A stretch of 64,000 bases of DNA from Mucilaginibacter sp. PAMC 26640 (GTDB lineage Bacteria; Bacteroidota; Bacteroidia; Sphingobacteriales; Sphingobacteriaceae): NCBI GenBank assembly GCA_001596135.1, contig CP014773.1, positions 806,001 to 870,000 on the forward strand, read 5' to 3'. This document shows positions 51,125 through 61,773 of this stretch, one piece after another. A program made the position numbers and the translations under genes. The notes beneath the pieces are model-generated. The model was given only the letters and a program-made list of their open reading frames with translations. It did no database searches and had not been told where the DNA came from. How positions within the stretch are numbered: the stretch's first letter is position 1; each line of letters begins with the position of its first letter.

Positions 51125-54100
51125 TTGGTTAGAAATTTTACCTTTAAACTTTTTACGGGTACTCTTTTGTTATTCACGTTATGTGGATCGGGGAAACTTA
51201 TTGCGCAGACCTTACCATCGCAACAACAACAAATTCCGGGGCAAACGCCCATACCAAGGCCTCCGGGGCAGCAAAACGGCACACAGCAGCTCCCGGGGCA
51301 GCAGCCACAACAAGTTAATAACCAGCCACCGACAGTGGCGCCGGCAGACACTACAAGGCCCAGAAATACGGCACCGTTAAGTAACGCACCTAAACTTACA
51401 CAAACCCGCAATCAACTGGCCCGGCAGGGAATTTTTGATTTTGATCCTCCCGGCTTGGTGCGCACCATTGAATATGATGCAGCAACCAACAAATATGTTT
51501 TGTATGAGCGTGTAGGGAACCTGCTTTACCGCCCCCCTTTGTATTTAACTTTTGATGAGTATTTAAAACTGCAGCAAAAAGGTGTGCAGCGCGAATATTA
51601 TCGGCAGCTGGCAGATAATTACGCGTATGATTCGCAGCAGCCGGGTTTCATCCCGCAGATAAAGGTGCGCAGCAAAACGTTCGAGCAGATCTTTGGCAGC
51701 TCGAATATCAACATTCGTCCGCAAGGATCGGCTGAAGTTATTTTGGCGGGGCAGATCAATAAAAACGAGAACCCGCTTTTCAATACCCGACAGCGCAGCC
51801 AGTTCAACTTCAACTTCGATCAGCGTATTCAACTCAATGTAACCGGCGATATCGGCGACAAATTAAAGATCAGCACTAATTACAATACCGAGGCGCAGTT
51901 CCAGTTTGAGAACCAGATCAAGCTGGATTACACCGGCCATCCGGATGAGATCATTCAAAAAATAGAAGCCGGTACCGTAAGCATGCCGCTTAATACCACC
52001 CTTATTACGGGCAGCCAGGCTTTGTTTGGTATCAAAACCAAGCTGAAGTTTGGCAGGCTGGATATTACCAGCATTTTATCGCAGCAGCGCTCGCAGTCCA
52101 AAAACATAACCATCACCAATGGGTCGCAACAGGGTAACATCGCCCTTACCCCGGCAGATTATGAGTCGAACAAGCACTATTTCCTGTCGCAGTATTTTCG
52201 CAATAATTACAACCGGGCGCTGGCCAATATCCCCATCATCAGTTCCAACATCAACATTACTAAAATTGAAGTCTGGACCACCAACCGTACAAACGTTACT
52301 ACCGACAGCCGGGACATCTTAGCCTTTTTAGATTTAGGTGAGAACAGGCCTTACAACACATCATTAGTGCAGGGGGGCGGCGGTTTCAGTGGTTTGCCGG
52401 CAGGTTTCCAGGGGCCGGGCTTTACGCAGCAGTCTAACTCATTATTACAGGGTTTACCGGCTAATGCCCGTATCACCAATGCTAATGATGTGGCCAACTA
52501 CTTCCGCGCTACCGGCGGTACCGATAACTATTCAAAGCTAACCTACGCCCGTAAACTAACCGATAAGGAATACACGCTACATCCGCAGTTAGGTTATATA
52601 TCACTCAACTACCCCTTAAACAATGATGAGGTACTGGCAGTGGCGTACCAATATTCATACAACGGCCAGCAGTACCAGGTGGGTGAGTTCAGCAGCGATG
52701 TGCCTGTAGACCCAACCACCCCCAAATCCCTTTTTGTAAAGTTACTGAAGAATGAGCTGCTGAAAACTAATTTGCCCACCTGGGATCTGATGATGAAAAA
52801 CATCTATTCCCTGGGAGCATTTGGGATCAGTCCAACCAATTTTAAACTCAACATCAGCCGTCTCGATGATAAATCGGGCATAGAAAAAACGATTATGGAC
52901 GAGGGCGCGAATACCAGGAGCAAGCGCTGGCTGCAGCTTACCGGGGTAGATAACCTGGATCAGCAAAGCGATAAACGCCCGGATGGCTATTTCGATTTTT
53001 TAGAAGGGATCACGATCGATTCGCAAAACGGCCGCATCATGTTTCCGGTGCTGGAGCCCTTTGGATCTGACCTGGCTAAACAATTTACCGCTACGGAAAC
53101 GGACCTGGTGAGCCGCTACGTATACCAGCCACTTTACGATTCTACTAAAACTATTGCGCAGCAGTTTTTTCCCAAACTCAACCGCTATCTCATTAAAGGC
53201 ACTTACACTTCAACCCAGGGCTCAGAGTACCAGCTCAACGCTGTAAATATCCCGCAGGGATCGGTGGTGGTTACGGCAGGTAATTTAAAACTCAGCGAGG
53301 GTGCCGACTACACGGTTGATTACAGCGCCGGCCGCATCCGGGTTTTAAACCAGGCATTGTTATCATCAGGCCAACCCATTAATATTAAGATAGAGAACAA
53401 CGAGCTATTCGGCGTACAGCAGAAATCCCTGTATGGTACCCGGCTGGACTATCGCGCAAGTGGCAAACTGGCACTTGGCGCCACGTACATGCACCTTACC
53501 GAGCAGCCCATTACCCAAAACGAATTGGTAGGTGAAGAATCCATTTCCAACTCCATTTTTGGTTTTGATGCCAACTACAGTTCCAGCTCCAGGTTTTTAA
53601 CCCGGTTGGTTGATAAAATTCCATTTATTAATACTAAAGCGCCATCAACTATCAATTTAAGTGGTGAGTTTGCGCGGCTAATGCCGGGTAGCCCTAGTGC
53701 CCTAAACTTTGCAGGATCAAAGAATGGCACTTCCTATCTGGACGATTTCGAGAATAGCCGCTCGGTGATCGATATCAAGAGCGCCAATGCCTGGCAGATC
53801 TCTGGTACCCCGCAGATGTTTCCGGAGTCGCAGCTTTTTGACGACTTAAGCTATGGCTTTAACCGCGCCCGATTGGCCTTTTACAATATCGACCCGATAT
53901 TTTATACCAACTCTAACACCATCCCGGTAACCCGTACCGATCTTTCTAACCATTATGCAAGGCAGGTAATTGAGCAGGAGGTATTCCCTTACAAACAATC
54001 GGTAACAGGGCAGCCATTAACCCTGTCTACGCTTAACCTTGCCTATTATCCAAGCGTTCGTGGTCAATATAATTATAGCACCAGCGGCATCAATTCAGAC

Positions 54101-57100
54101 GGTAGCCTGCAGAATCCTAAAACCCGCTGGGGCGGTATGTTCCGCAAGCTGGAAACCAACGATTTTGAATCGCTGAATGTGGGCTATATCGAATTCTGGG
54201 TGCTGGACCCGTTTATTTACAAACCAGCCTCACAGGGTGGTGATCTTTATTTCAACCTGGGCAGCCTCTCCGAAGATATTTTAAAAGATGGACGCAAAAG
54301 CCTGGAGAACGGTCTCCCGGTTGATGGTTCTACCGATAAAACTGACGAAACCAACTGGGGCCGGGTATCTAAATTGCAGCCGGTGATCAACGCTTTCGAC
54401 AATAACCCCGACTCCCGGCGCTTACAGGATGTTGGTTTAGACGGGCTGAATGATACCGACGAGCAAACCAAGTTTGCGCCTGTGGTAAACCAGGTTACCA
54501 CCGTTTTGAACCCGCAGGCTGCCACTGCTTTTAAAGCAGATCCTTCATCAGATGATTACCAGTTTTACCAGGGCCCGGCACTGGACCAGGCCAGAGCGGG
54601 TATTTTAGAGCGTTACAGCCGCTATAACGGCACTGATGGCAACTCTAAAACAGCCGAACAATCACAGGCAGAACTGGGTCTGCAAACATCTGCTTCTACT
54701 TCCCTGCCGGATGGTGAAGACATTAACCGCGATAATAACATGAGCCAAACCGACGAGTACTTCCAGTACCGCGTCTCTATCCGCCCGCAGGATATGCAAG
54801 TTGGCCAGAACTATATCAGCGATAAGGTAACTTCGAATGTAAAATTACCGAATGGCCAAACTGAACCGGTTACCTGGTACCAGTTCCGCATCCCCATTAC
54901 CGATTACCAAAGCAAAGTAGGCAACATCCAGGATTTTAAGGCCATCCGTTTTATGCGGATGTTCATGACCAACTTTGCCGACACCTCTATTTTGCGTTTT
55001 GCCACTATGCAGCTGGTGCGTGGCGAATGGCGCAGCTTTAATGCCGAAAAAAACCCGCTAAACGTTATTGCCGATCCGGCTATTGCCAACCCGGTGGTAG
55101 ATAATTCTGTGCTGGACGTGCAGGCAGTTAATATAGAGGAAAATGGTAACCGTACCCCCATTCCTTACGTGGTACCGCCGGGAATTAACCGCCAGCGGAA
55201 TTACAATAACCTGCAATCAGATACCAGGCTGAACGAGCAGTCGCTCTCTTTAAATGTGAGTGATCTGCGCGATGGTTATTCAAGAGCCGCATTCCGTACT
55301 TTTTTTAACGATCTGCGGTCATACAAAAAGATCCAGATGTTTGTACATGCCGAAGGCGACCAGCTGAAGGATAAAGATATCAATGCTTTTGTACGTTTGG
55401 GGGTCGATTATCAGGACAACTACTACGAATACGAAATTCCGCTGGCTATTACCCCATCGGGCACCCGGGATCCCGGCACCATTTGGCCGGCTACTAACGA
55501 ACTTAACTTAACGCTGGACCTGTTAACCAGTGCCAAGCTGGCCCGTAACAATGCCAAGCTCAACGGCGTGCCATGGCCATTTACCACACCGTTTGTTTAC
55601 ACCGATGGCCAAAATAAAGTAACCATAAAGGGGCAGCCGGATCTGAGCCGACTGCGCACCATCATGATGGGCGTACGCAACCCATACAGAGGCACTAATA
55701 CCAGCGCGGACGACGGCCTGGATAAAACCGGTACGGTTTGGTTTGATGAGCTGCGACTAACCGATTTTGACCAGCGCGGCGGCTGGGCAGCAACAGCGCG
55801 TGCCGATTTCGCCCTGGCAGATTTTGCCAACATCACCGTATCAGGCAGTAAAAGTACCATAGGATTTGGTTCGCTGGATTCACGGGTGAGCGACAGGAGC
55901 CGAAGCGACAACCAGATCTACGATGTATCGGGCAGTGTAGAGCTCGGCAAATTTTTCCCGGCAAAAAGCGGCATCAAGATCCCGGCTTATGTCAACATCA
56001 GCAACGCCGTGGCTACCCCGCAGTACGATCCGCAATCGCCCGATGTGGAGCTGAAAAAAACATTAGCTGCCGCGCCAACCTCTCAGGCAAGAGACTCTAT
56101 CCGTAATGTATCTGTGGATTACACCATGCGCAAAAGCATCAACTTTACCAACGTACATAAAGAACGTACCAACCCAAGCGCACCGGTAAGGGTTTATGAT
56201 ATTGAAAACTTTAATGCTACTTACGCCTACACCGAATATACCCACCATGATTTTATAGTAGCCAACGATTATGCGAAAACCTACCGGGTAAGCCTGGCCT
56301 ACAATTATAGCAACCAGCCTAGGTACTACTCGCCTTTTTCCAAGATCATTAAAAGTAATTTGCTGGCGCTGGCGCGGGATATCAACTTCAGCATATTGCC
56401 ATCAAGGTTAAACTTCAGCATTAATTTCGACAGGTATTATTCGGAAAATACGCTCCGTAATAACGATCCGAATAATTTTATTCCTATCCCAACCACCTTC
56501 AACAAGAACTTTAACATTACACGTGTTTATGGCATCGGCTGGAACCTATCCAAATCGCTGCAGATGGATATTGATGCAACAAATCTTTCGGTAGTAGATG
56601 AACCGGCCGGGCGCATCAACGGCTTAAAACGTGATACGCTATGGGAAAATTTAAAACGACTAGGCCGCACCACAAACTATAATCACACCATTAACTTTAA
56701 TTATACCACGCCAATAAATAAGGTACCTGGCTTAGACTGGACGGCCCTGATAGCGCGGTACAGCACCCACTTTAACTGGCAAACACAACCGGAATTTGCG
56801 ATCAGCAATCCCGACTACAACATCGGTAACAGCATCCAAAATTCGCGCACCATACAAATGAACCCAACGCTGAACTTTGTTACCTTATACAACAAGTTTG
56901 TAGCGTTGCGTAAAACTAATACCAGCAATGGCGGCGCCAAGGGTTTGATCTTAGGGCTGCTCACCAGCATAAAAAGTGTAACCGGTACTTATACGCGTAC
57001 GGAAGGAACCTTCCTGCCCGGTTACCTGCCCCTTTCCAACTTTTTTGGGCAGGATTTTAATTACAGTGCTCCGGGCATTGGTTTCTTGCTGGGCAGCCAA

Positions 57101-58300
57101 ACAGACTTGCGGGATAAAGCCGTGGCAAATGGCTGGATAACTACCGATACGCTGCAAAACCAGCTATTCGTGAGAACTTATAACTCAGACTTACGCCTGC
57201 GGAGCATTATTGAACCCATAAAAGACCTGCGGATTGAACTCATCGGCTTTAAAACGCAGGATCGTAATTATCAAACTAACTTTAAATACCTGGCCACAAC
57301 CAACAGCATAGAAAATTTAAGCCCCGTAACCAGCGGCACATACAGTGTATCTATTCTATCATTATCAACTGCTTTCTCCAAATCCAGCGGCGTTAATAAT
57401 ACCTCTACTACGTTCCAGCAATTCCTGGCTAACAGGACCGTCATCTCCAAACGGTTGGGGGTTACCAATCCAAACTCTACAGGTGTAGTTACCGATGGAT
57501 ATGTGGATGGTTACGGGCCAAATGCGCAAAACGTTTTGGTTCCTGCTTTCCTGGCGGCTTATACCGGCAAAAGTGCAAGCGGCTCATCATTGAGCCAATT
57601 TCCGGATATCCCAATCCCAAACTGGCAGATCACCTATAACGGCCTAAGTAAGATGCCATTTTTTACAGAGCTTTTCGATTCTTTCGATTTAAGGCACGGC
57701 TACCGTTCATCGTATAACGTAAACGGGTACACTACGCTGCTGCAATACCAGGCGGCAAATGGTGCAGTAAGTTCAAGGGATGCCAATACCGATTTCCTTC
57801 CGTTTTACCAAATGACCCAGGTAAGCATTTTCGAACAGTTTGTGCCTTTGTTAGGTGCCGATGTTCGATTCAAAAACAGCATGACGGCCAATCTTGAGTT
57901 CCGCAAAACCCGCTCGCTGAGCTTGAGTTTACTGAACAGTCAGCTTGCAGAGCAGGCAGAGAACATTATTGTTTTCGGCTTTGGTTATCGCCCCAAGAAC
58001 TTCCGGATGCCGTTTGGTCTTTTCGGCACAGGCGCCAAAACCAATAATGATATAAATTTTAAATTGGATGTGGCGGTACGTGATAACAAAACGCTTATTT
58101 ACCGGGCAGATATTGCAGCGGCAGAGATCTCATCCGGTGCCAAGAATATTACCCTGCGCCCATCGATAGATTATGTAATTAATCAGCGCTTTAATCTAAG
58201 CCTGTTTTACGACAGTAATATCACCAAGCCGTATACCTCGCAAACGTTCAATACATCGTTTACTAATTTTGGGATAAACCTGAAGTTGTTGTTACAGTAG
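51125..58300 (+). CDS. sprA: Type IX secretion translocon protein SprA
   Basis: A 2391-residue outer membrane protein, the giant 36-strand beta-barrel that is the T9SS translocon. The start is TTG at 51125, followed by a signal peptide (cleavage near IAQ). A Gln/Pro-rich segment comes next, then plug-like and long beta-strand-rich regions throughout. 'GTSYLDDFENSRSVIDIKS', 'QKIGTVWFDELRL' style blocks (here TGTVWFDELRLTDFD) and the C-terminal 'FNLSLFYDSNITKPYTS' are typical of SprA. The length fits the family. No other T9SS genes are in the window. It is probably driven from upstream of ruvA or from an unseen promoter. Confidence 0.95.
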   Translation: MVRNFTFKLFTGTLLLFTLCGSGKLIAQTLPSQQQQIPGQTPIPRPPGQQNGTQQLPGQQPQQVNNQPPTVAPADTTRPRNTAPLSNAPKLTQTRNQLARQGIFDFDPPGLVRTIEYDAATNKYVLYERVGNLLYRPPLYLTFDEYLKLQQKGVQREYYRQLADNYAYDSQQPGFIPQIKVRSKTFEQIFGSSNINIRPQGSAEVILAGQINKNENPLFNTRQRSQFNFNFDQRIQLNVTGDIGDKLKISTNYNTEAQFQFENQIKLDYTGHPDEIIQKIEAGTVSMPLNTTLITGSQALFGIKTKLKFGRLDITSILSQQRSQSKNITITNGSQQGNIALTPADYESNKHYFLSQYFRNNYNRALANIPIISSNINITKIEVWTTNRTNVTTDSRDILAFLDLGENRPYNTSLVQGGGGFSGLPAGFQGPGFTQQSNSLLQGLPANARITNANDVANYFRATGGTDNYSKLTYARKLTDKEYTLHPQLGYISLNYPLNNDEVLAVAYQYSYNGQQYQVGEFSSDVPVDPTTPKSLFVKLLKNELLKTNLPTWDLMMKNIYSLGAFGISPTNFKLNISRLDDKSGIEKTIMDEGANTRSKRWLQLTGVDNLDQQSDKRPDGYFDFLEGITIDSQNGRIMFPVLEPFGSDLAKQFTATETDLVSRYVYQPLYDSTKTIAQQFFPKLNRYLIKGTYTSTQGSEYQLNAVNIPQGSVVVTAGNLKLSEGADYTVDYSAGRIRVLNQALLSSGQPINIKIENNELFGVQQKSLYGTRLDYRASGKLALGATYMHLTEQPITQNELVGEESISNSIFGFDANYSSSSRFLTRLVDKIPFINTKAPSTINLSGEFARLMPGSPSALNFAGSKNGTSYLDDFENSRSVIDIKSANAWQISGTPQMFPESQLFDDLSYGFNRARLAFYNIDPIFYTNSNTIPVTRTDLSNHYARQVIEQEVFPYKQSVTGQPLTLSTLNLAYYPSVRGQYNYSTSGINSDGSLQNPKTRWGGMFRKLETNDFESLNVGYIEFWVLDPFIYKPASQGGDLYFNLGSLSEDILKDGRKSLENGLPVDGSTDKTDETNWGRVSKLQPVINAFDNNPDSRRLQDVGLDGLNDTDEQTKFAPVVNQVTTVLNPQAATAFKADPSSDDYQFYQGPALDQARAGILERYSRYNGTDGNSKTAEQSQAELGLQTSASTSLPDGEDINRDNNMSQTDEYFQYRVSIRPQDMQVGQNYISDKVTSNVKLPNGQTEPVTWYQFRIPITDYQSKVGNIQDFKAIRFMRMFMTNFADTSILRFATMQLVRGEWRSFNAEKNPLNVIADPAIANPVVDNSVLDVQAVNIEENGNRTPIPYVVPPGINRQRNYNNLQSDTRLNEQSLSLNVSDLRDGYSRAAFRTFFNDLRSYKKIQMFVHAEGDQLKDKDINAFVRLGVDYQDNYYEYEIPLAITPSGTRDPGTIWPATNELNLTLDLLTSAKLARNNAKLNGVPWPFTTPFVYTDGQNKVTIKGQPDLSRLRTIMMGVRNPYRGTNTSADDGLDKTGTVWFDELRLTDFDQRGGWAATARADFALADFANITVSGSKSTIGFGSLDSRVSDRSRSDNQIYDVSGSVELGKFFPAKSGIKIPAYVNISNAVATPQYDPQSPDVELKKTLAAAPTSQARDSIRNVSVDYTMRKSINFTNVHKERTNPSAPVRVYDIENFNATYAYTEYTHHDFIVANDYAKTYRVSLAYNYSNQPRYYSPFSKIIKSNLLALARDINFSILPSRLNFSINFDRYYSENTLRNNDPNNFIPIPTTFNKNFNITRVYGIGWNLSKSLQMDIDATNLSVVDEPAGRINGLKRDTLWENLKRLGRTTNYNHTINFNYTTPINKVPGLDWTALIARYSTHFNWQTQPEFAISNPDYNIGNSIQNSRTIQMNPTLNFVTLYNKFVALRKTNTSNGGAKGLILGLLTSIKSVTGTYTRTEGTFLPGYLPLSNFFGQDFNYSAPGIGFLLGSQTDLRDKAVANGWITTDTLQNQLFVRTYNSDLRLRSIIEPIKDLRIELIGFKTQDRNYQTNFKYLATTNSIENLSPVTSGTYSVSILSLSTAFSKSSGVNNTSTTFQQFLANRTVISKRLGVTNPNSTGVVTDGYVDGYGPNAQNVLVPAFLAAYTGKSASGSSLSQFPDIPIPNWQITYNGLSKMPFFTELFDSFDLRHGYRSSYNVNGYTTLLQYQAANGAVSSRDANTDFLPFYQMTQVSIFEQFVPLLGADVRFKNSMTANLEFRKTRSLSLSLLNSQLAEQAENIIVFGFGYRPKNFRMPFGLFGTGAKTNNDINFKLDVAVRDNKTLIYRADIAAAEISSGAKNITLRPSIDYVINQRFNLSLFYDSNITKPYTSQTFNTSFTNFGINLKLLLQ

Positions 58301-58355
58301 CATGCCGAAATGAAACAGCGGCTTCGACTGCCGGTATTTAGTCTTCCCAACAATC

Positions 58356-60170
58356 TCAACTCTTTTTCTTAGCTTCTTTTCGCCGTTTCTCTAGTTCCTT
58401 TTTAAAATCTTTATCCAACTGCTCCTTTCGCTTCGTGGCATCCTTAAGCAATCTCTCCTGCTCTTTTTCGGTTTTACCGTTAGTTTGCTCGTCGAATTTC
58501 TTTTCTTCAGACTGGCCAATGCCAGCACAAGGCTTTATACCGCTTAATAATGACTGCCATACCGTTTTAAAAAAGGGGAAGTTTTTTGGCCGGATAAATA
58601 AAAAATTTGCTGTGCGTGGAGTAGTGCTGCCGTCATCAGGGTTGTCGTGCTTTAAAATTATCGTGTTGGCGAGTGCACTAAGCAGCGTTTTTTTAGAATA
58701 GTCGGCATTTAGCAGGTCAACTTTCAGATCATTATACAAAAACGAAACTTTGCCCGAGGACACGTTTTGATTGCCATGAATAGCGAAGTACAAGCTTTTG
58801 GCTCGGCCCGACGTTATTTTGGCCAGGGATAAAGGCATAATTGCCGGGTTAACAAGTTTCATATCCATTGGCGCTAAGCCGCCGTTGAAACTATAACTGT
58901 AAGCAGAATCGCGTAAATTAAAATCAAAGCGCAGCTTAAATTTCGCCTTACCCATAAAATAGCTGGTTAGGTTAGCTGTACAGTTGGCATTCCTTTTTAG
59001 TAACTCCTGTTTATTGGTCATATTTAAGAACCGCCCATTAGTGCTGGTAAAAAAGATAACGCCAGTCTTTTTTGACTTTTTATTATATTCTTTATAGGTA
59101 AAGCGGAGCTGCTTCAGATCCAACGTATCTGCATTTACATTTGTCTTTACCAGGTTCCGGAGTGCCCAGTTGGGGAAAGTAACCACCCTGTCTGATGATT
59201 TTAGCTGTCCGTTATAATTACTGAAAATCTCAAATTCACCCTTATCAATTACAATGCGGGCAACATCCAGTTCCTGGCTTTTCTGGAAGTTCAGGTAATC
59301 GAAATTATTAAAACTGACCGTGTTCAGTTTCAACAGCATCAGATCGTCCTGCCGTTTCTTGAAGAAGGTCATATGATCTGCGGGTTGTAAGTTGACCCCT
59401 GCAACGGTTAACAGCGCTGTTTGGGTAGAAAGCTTTACCGATTTAACACTAAAATTATACATGCCATCGGCAGACCGGCTCTTATAATTATGCAGTTCTG
59501 CTATTACATCTTTGCAATAAAAAAAACGGGAAGTGTCGGTTTGGGTGGCGGAATCAATTAGCAGATCAACCGCCTTTAAATTGAGTTCTTTAAACTGCGA
59601 TACAGCAACTTTAGGTAGAGCGTAGTCTTTATACACCAATTTTACTTCATCAAACCGTATTTCACCAACATTAATTACTTTAAGGGATTTGGAGATCTTT
59701 TGCCAAAGGGTACGGCTATCTTTTGTATCCTTATTAGTTGTCTGATTGCGATGGTAAGTCAGGATCAGATCAGGCTTATTTAAAGTGATAAGGCCAATGT
59801 TTAGTTTCTTTTTAAAGTAAAGCGTAAACGGATGCAGATCGCTAATTACCAAGCGGTCTACATGCAGTTCATACAGGTTATTGGGCGCATTACCCGCCAG
59901 TTTTTTCCGGTTGTACACATTGGTATCAGCTTGCAACCTGATATCGTGCAAAACTGCTTTGCCTTTAAAGAGGCTAAAATCCAGACTTTTGATATCAATA
60001 TGATAGAGATTATCGCTGCTTTTTGCTACCTCGGCCTTGATCTTACCGACTAGTATAGGCGAAAGATAAAAGTTTATAAAAGCGCCGACCACAAGCGTTA
60101 GGCCTAATAGGGAAAGCAAAATAATTGCCGCAATTTTTTGCCACCTGTGTGCGAATAATCTATTGCCCAT
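58356..60170 (-). CDS. AsmA-like inner membrane-anchored periplasmic protein
   Basis: A 604-residue protein with one N-terminal membrane segment (about residues 13-36) and a long periplasmic region of beta-strand repeats such as 'YHIDIKSLDFSLFKGKAVLHDI'. That start is typical of AsmA/DUF748-like proteins, which are proposed to help move lipids between membranes. The C-terminus is a Lys/Glu-rich helix. It is convergent with sprA and divergent from miaB. A shared role with the secretion system cannot be claimed. Confidence 0.65.
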   Translation of the reverse strand: MGNRLFAHRWQKIAAIILLSLLGLTLVVGAFINFYLSPILVGKIKAEVAKSSDNLYHIDIKSLDFSLFKGKAVLHDIRLQADTNVYNRKKLAGNAPNNLYELHVDRLVISDLHPFTLYFKKKLNIGLITLNKPDLILTYHRNQTTNKDTKDSRTLWQKISKSLKVINVGEIRFDEVKLVYKDYALPKVAVSQFKELNLKAVDLLIDSATQTDTSRFFYCKDVIAELHNYKSRSADGMYNFSVKSVKLSTQTALLTVAGVNLQPADHMTFFKKRQDDLMLLKLNTVSFNNFDYLNFQKSQELDVARIVIDKGEFEIFSNYNGQLKSSDRVVTFPNWALRNLVKTNVNADTLDLKQLRFTYKEYNKKSKKTGVIFFTSTNGRFLNMTNKQELLKRNANCTANLTSYFMGKAKFKLRFDFNLRDSAYSYSFNGGLAPMDMKLVNPAIMPLSLAKITSGRAKSLYFAIHGNQNVSSGKVSFLYNDLKVDLLNADYSKKTLLSALANTIILKHDNPDDGSTTPRTANFLFIRPKNFPFFKTVWQSLLSGIKPCAGIGQSEEKKFDEQTNGKTEKEQERLLKDATKRKEQLDKDFKKELEKRRKEAKKKS

Positions 60171-60285
60171 TATAGTTGTTTTGTCGGTTATTTGATAGCT
60201 GGCTTTTTGATGTATTAGTATTTAACAACAAATTATTCATTTTGTTAACCGCTGACAAACTGTCACATCTTTATCTAAAAATTTG

Positions 60286-60293
60286 TATTTTTG
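60286..60293 (+). promoter_or_regulatory. -7-like promoter element before miaB
   Basis: TATTTTTG matches TAnnTTTG and ends 10 bases before the ATG at 60304, suggesting a very short leader. It overlaps the TTG that would start a longer frame at 60283, which argues for the ATG. No good -33 element at the usual distance was found. Confidence 0.4.
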
Positions 60294-60303
60294 CTCCTCA
60301 ATT

Positions 60304-61767
60304 ATGATGGATACAATGGATTTGCTTATTCCGGACAAGGCGCATGACGAAAGCAGGCAGGGCGAAGCTTTGGTGCTGGAACCTGTTATTGGTAAAAACA
60401 ACGGTCGAAAACTGTATATAGAAAGTTATGGCTGCGCCATGAATTTTTCTGACAGTGAGATCGTTGCTTCGATACTTTCTGAAAAGGGTTTTGAAACCAC
60501 TAATGATTTTAATAATGCCGATGTGGTTTTTATTAACACCTGCTCTATTCGCGAAAATGCCGAAGTACGGGTGCGTAACCGGTTAAAAGAATTTGCCGGT
60601 GCCAAGTTTAAAAATCCGGGAATGGTAATAGGCGTTTTGGGCTGCATGGCCGAACGTTTAAAAGCAAAGTTTTTAGAAGAAGAAAAATTGGTAGATGTAG
60701 TAGTTGGCCCCGATGCCTACCGCGACTTGCCTAATTTGATAGAACAGGTAGATGGCGGGCAGCGTGCGGTAAACGTTTTACTGAGCCGCGAAGAAACCTA
60801 TGCCGATATCAGTCCGGTGCGTTTAAACAGCAACGGCATCAATGCATTTGTATCAATTATGCGGGGATGCGACAACATGTGCTCGTTTTGCGTGGTACCA
60901 TTTACCCGCGGCCGCGAACGTAGCCGCGATGCCGTATCTATAGTTGCCGAGTGTACCGACCTTTTCAATAAGGGCTACCGTGAGGTAACCCTGCTGGGGC
61001 AAAACGTGGATTCATATAAATGGAGCGGACAACCGGCAGAAGGCATTGAGCAAATTAAAGTTGGTGAGGAAATAAAGATTGTCAACTTCGCAAATCTGCT
61101 GGAGATGGTTGCACTGGTTAGTCCGGAACTTCGGGTGAGGTTCTCTACCTCGCATCCAAAAGATATTACCGACGAGGTGCTTTATACCATAGCCAAATAC
61201 GATAACATTTGCAATTACATACACCTGCCTGTGCAAAGTGGCAATAGCCGCGTGCTTGAGCTGATGAACCGTACTTATACCCGCGAGTGGTATATCAACC
61301 GGATAGATGCTATCCGCCGGATCATACCGGAATGTGCCATCTCTACAGATATGATCACCGGTTTTTGTACCGAAACAGATGAAGAGCATAATGATAGCGT
61401 AAGCATGATGGACTACGTAAAATATGATTTTGCGTATATGTTTAAATACAGTGAGCGCCCGGGAACGTTAGCAGCCAAACGCTATGCAGATGATATCCCG
61501 GAGGTAATCAAACAATCCCGCTTAGCGCAGATCGTTGCCAAACAGCAGGAGTATTCGTTCTACCGGATGCAGGCACGTATCGGCAGGGTGGAAAAAGTAC
61601 TGATAGAAGGCTTCTCCAAAAAATCTAACAATGATTATTGCGGCCGAAGCGATCAAAACGCGATGGTGATCTTCCCGGTACGGGAAGATTACAAACCGGG
61701 GCAGTATGCAAACGTTTTAGTTGAACGCACCACATCTGCAACGCTGATAGGAAGAATATTGGAATAG
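60304..61767 (+). CDS. miaB: tRNA-2-methylthio-N6-dimethylallyladenosine synthase MiaB
   Basis: A 487-residue radical-SAM methylthiotransferase that modifies A37 of tRNAs reading UNN codons. It has the N-terminal MTTase domain with conserved cysteines ([23 protein letters not shown]), the radical-SAM motif [18 protein letters not shown] and the C-terminal TRAM domain. ATGs at 60304 and 60307 are both possible starts. A four-helix-bundle gene element now separates it from the sigma-54 activator and lptE; in related genomes I recall these as neighbours. Confidence 0.96.
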   Translation: MMDTMDLLIPDKAHDESRQGEALVLEPVIGKNNGRKLYIESYGCAMNFSDSEIVASILSEKGFETTNDFNNADVVFINTCSIRENAEVRVRNRLKEFAGAKFKNPGMVIGVLGCMAERLKAKFLEEEKLVDVVVGPDAYRDLPNLIEQVDGGQRAVNVLLSREETYADISPVRLNSNGINAFVSIMRGCDNMCSFCVVPFTRGRERSRDAVSIVAECTDLFNKGYREVTLLGQNVDSYKWSGQPAEGIEQIKVGEEIKIVNFANLLEMVALVSPELRVRFSTSHPKDITDEVLYTIAKYDNICNYIHLPVQSGNSRVLELMNRTYTREWYINRIDAIRRIIPECAISTDMITGFCTETDEEHNDSVSMMDYVKYDFAYMFKYSERPGTLAAKRYADDIPEVIKQSRLAQIVAKQQEYSFYRMQARIGRVEKVLIEGFSKKSNNDYCGRSDQNAMVIFPVREDYKPGQYANVLVERTTSATLIGRILE

Positions 61768-61773
61768 AGGGAA

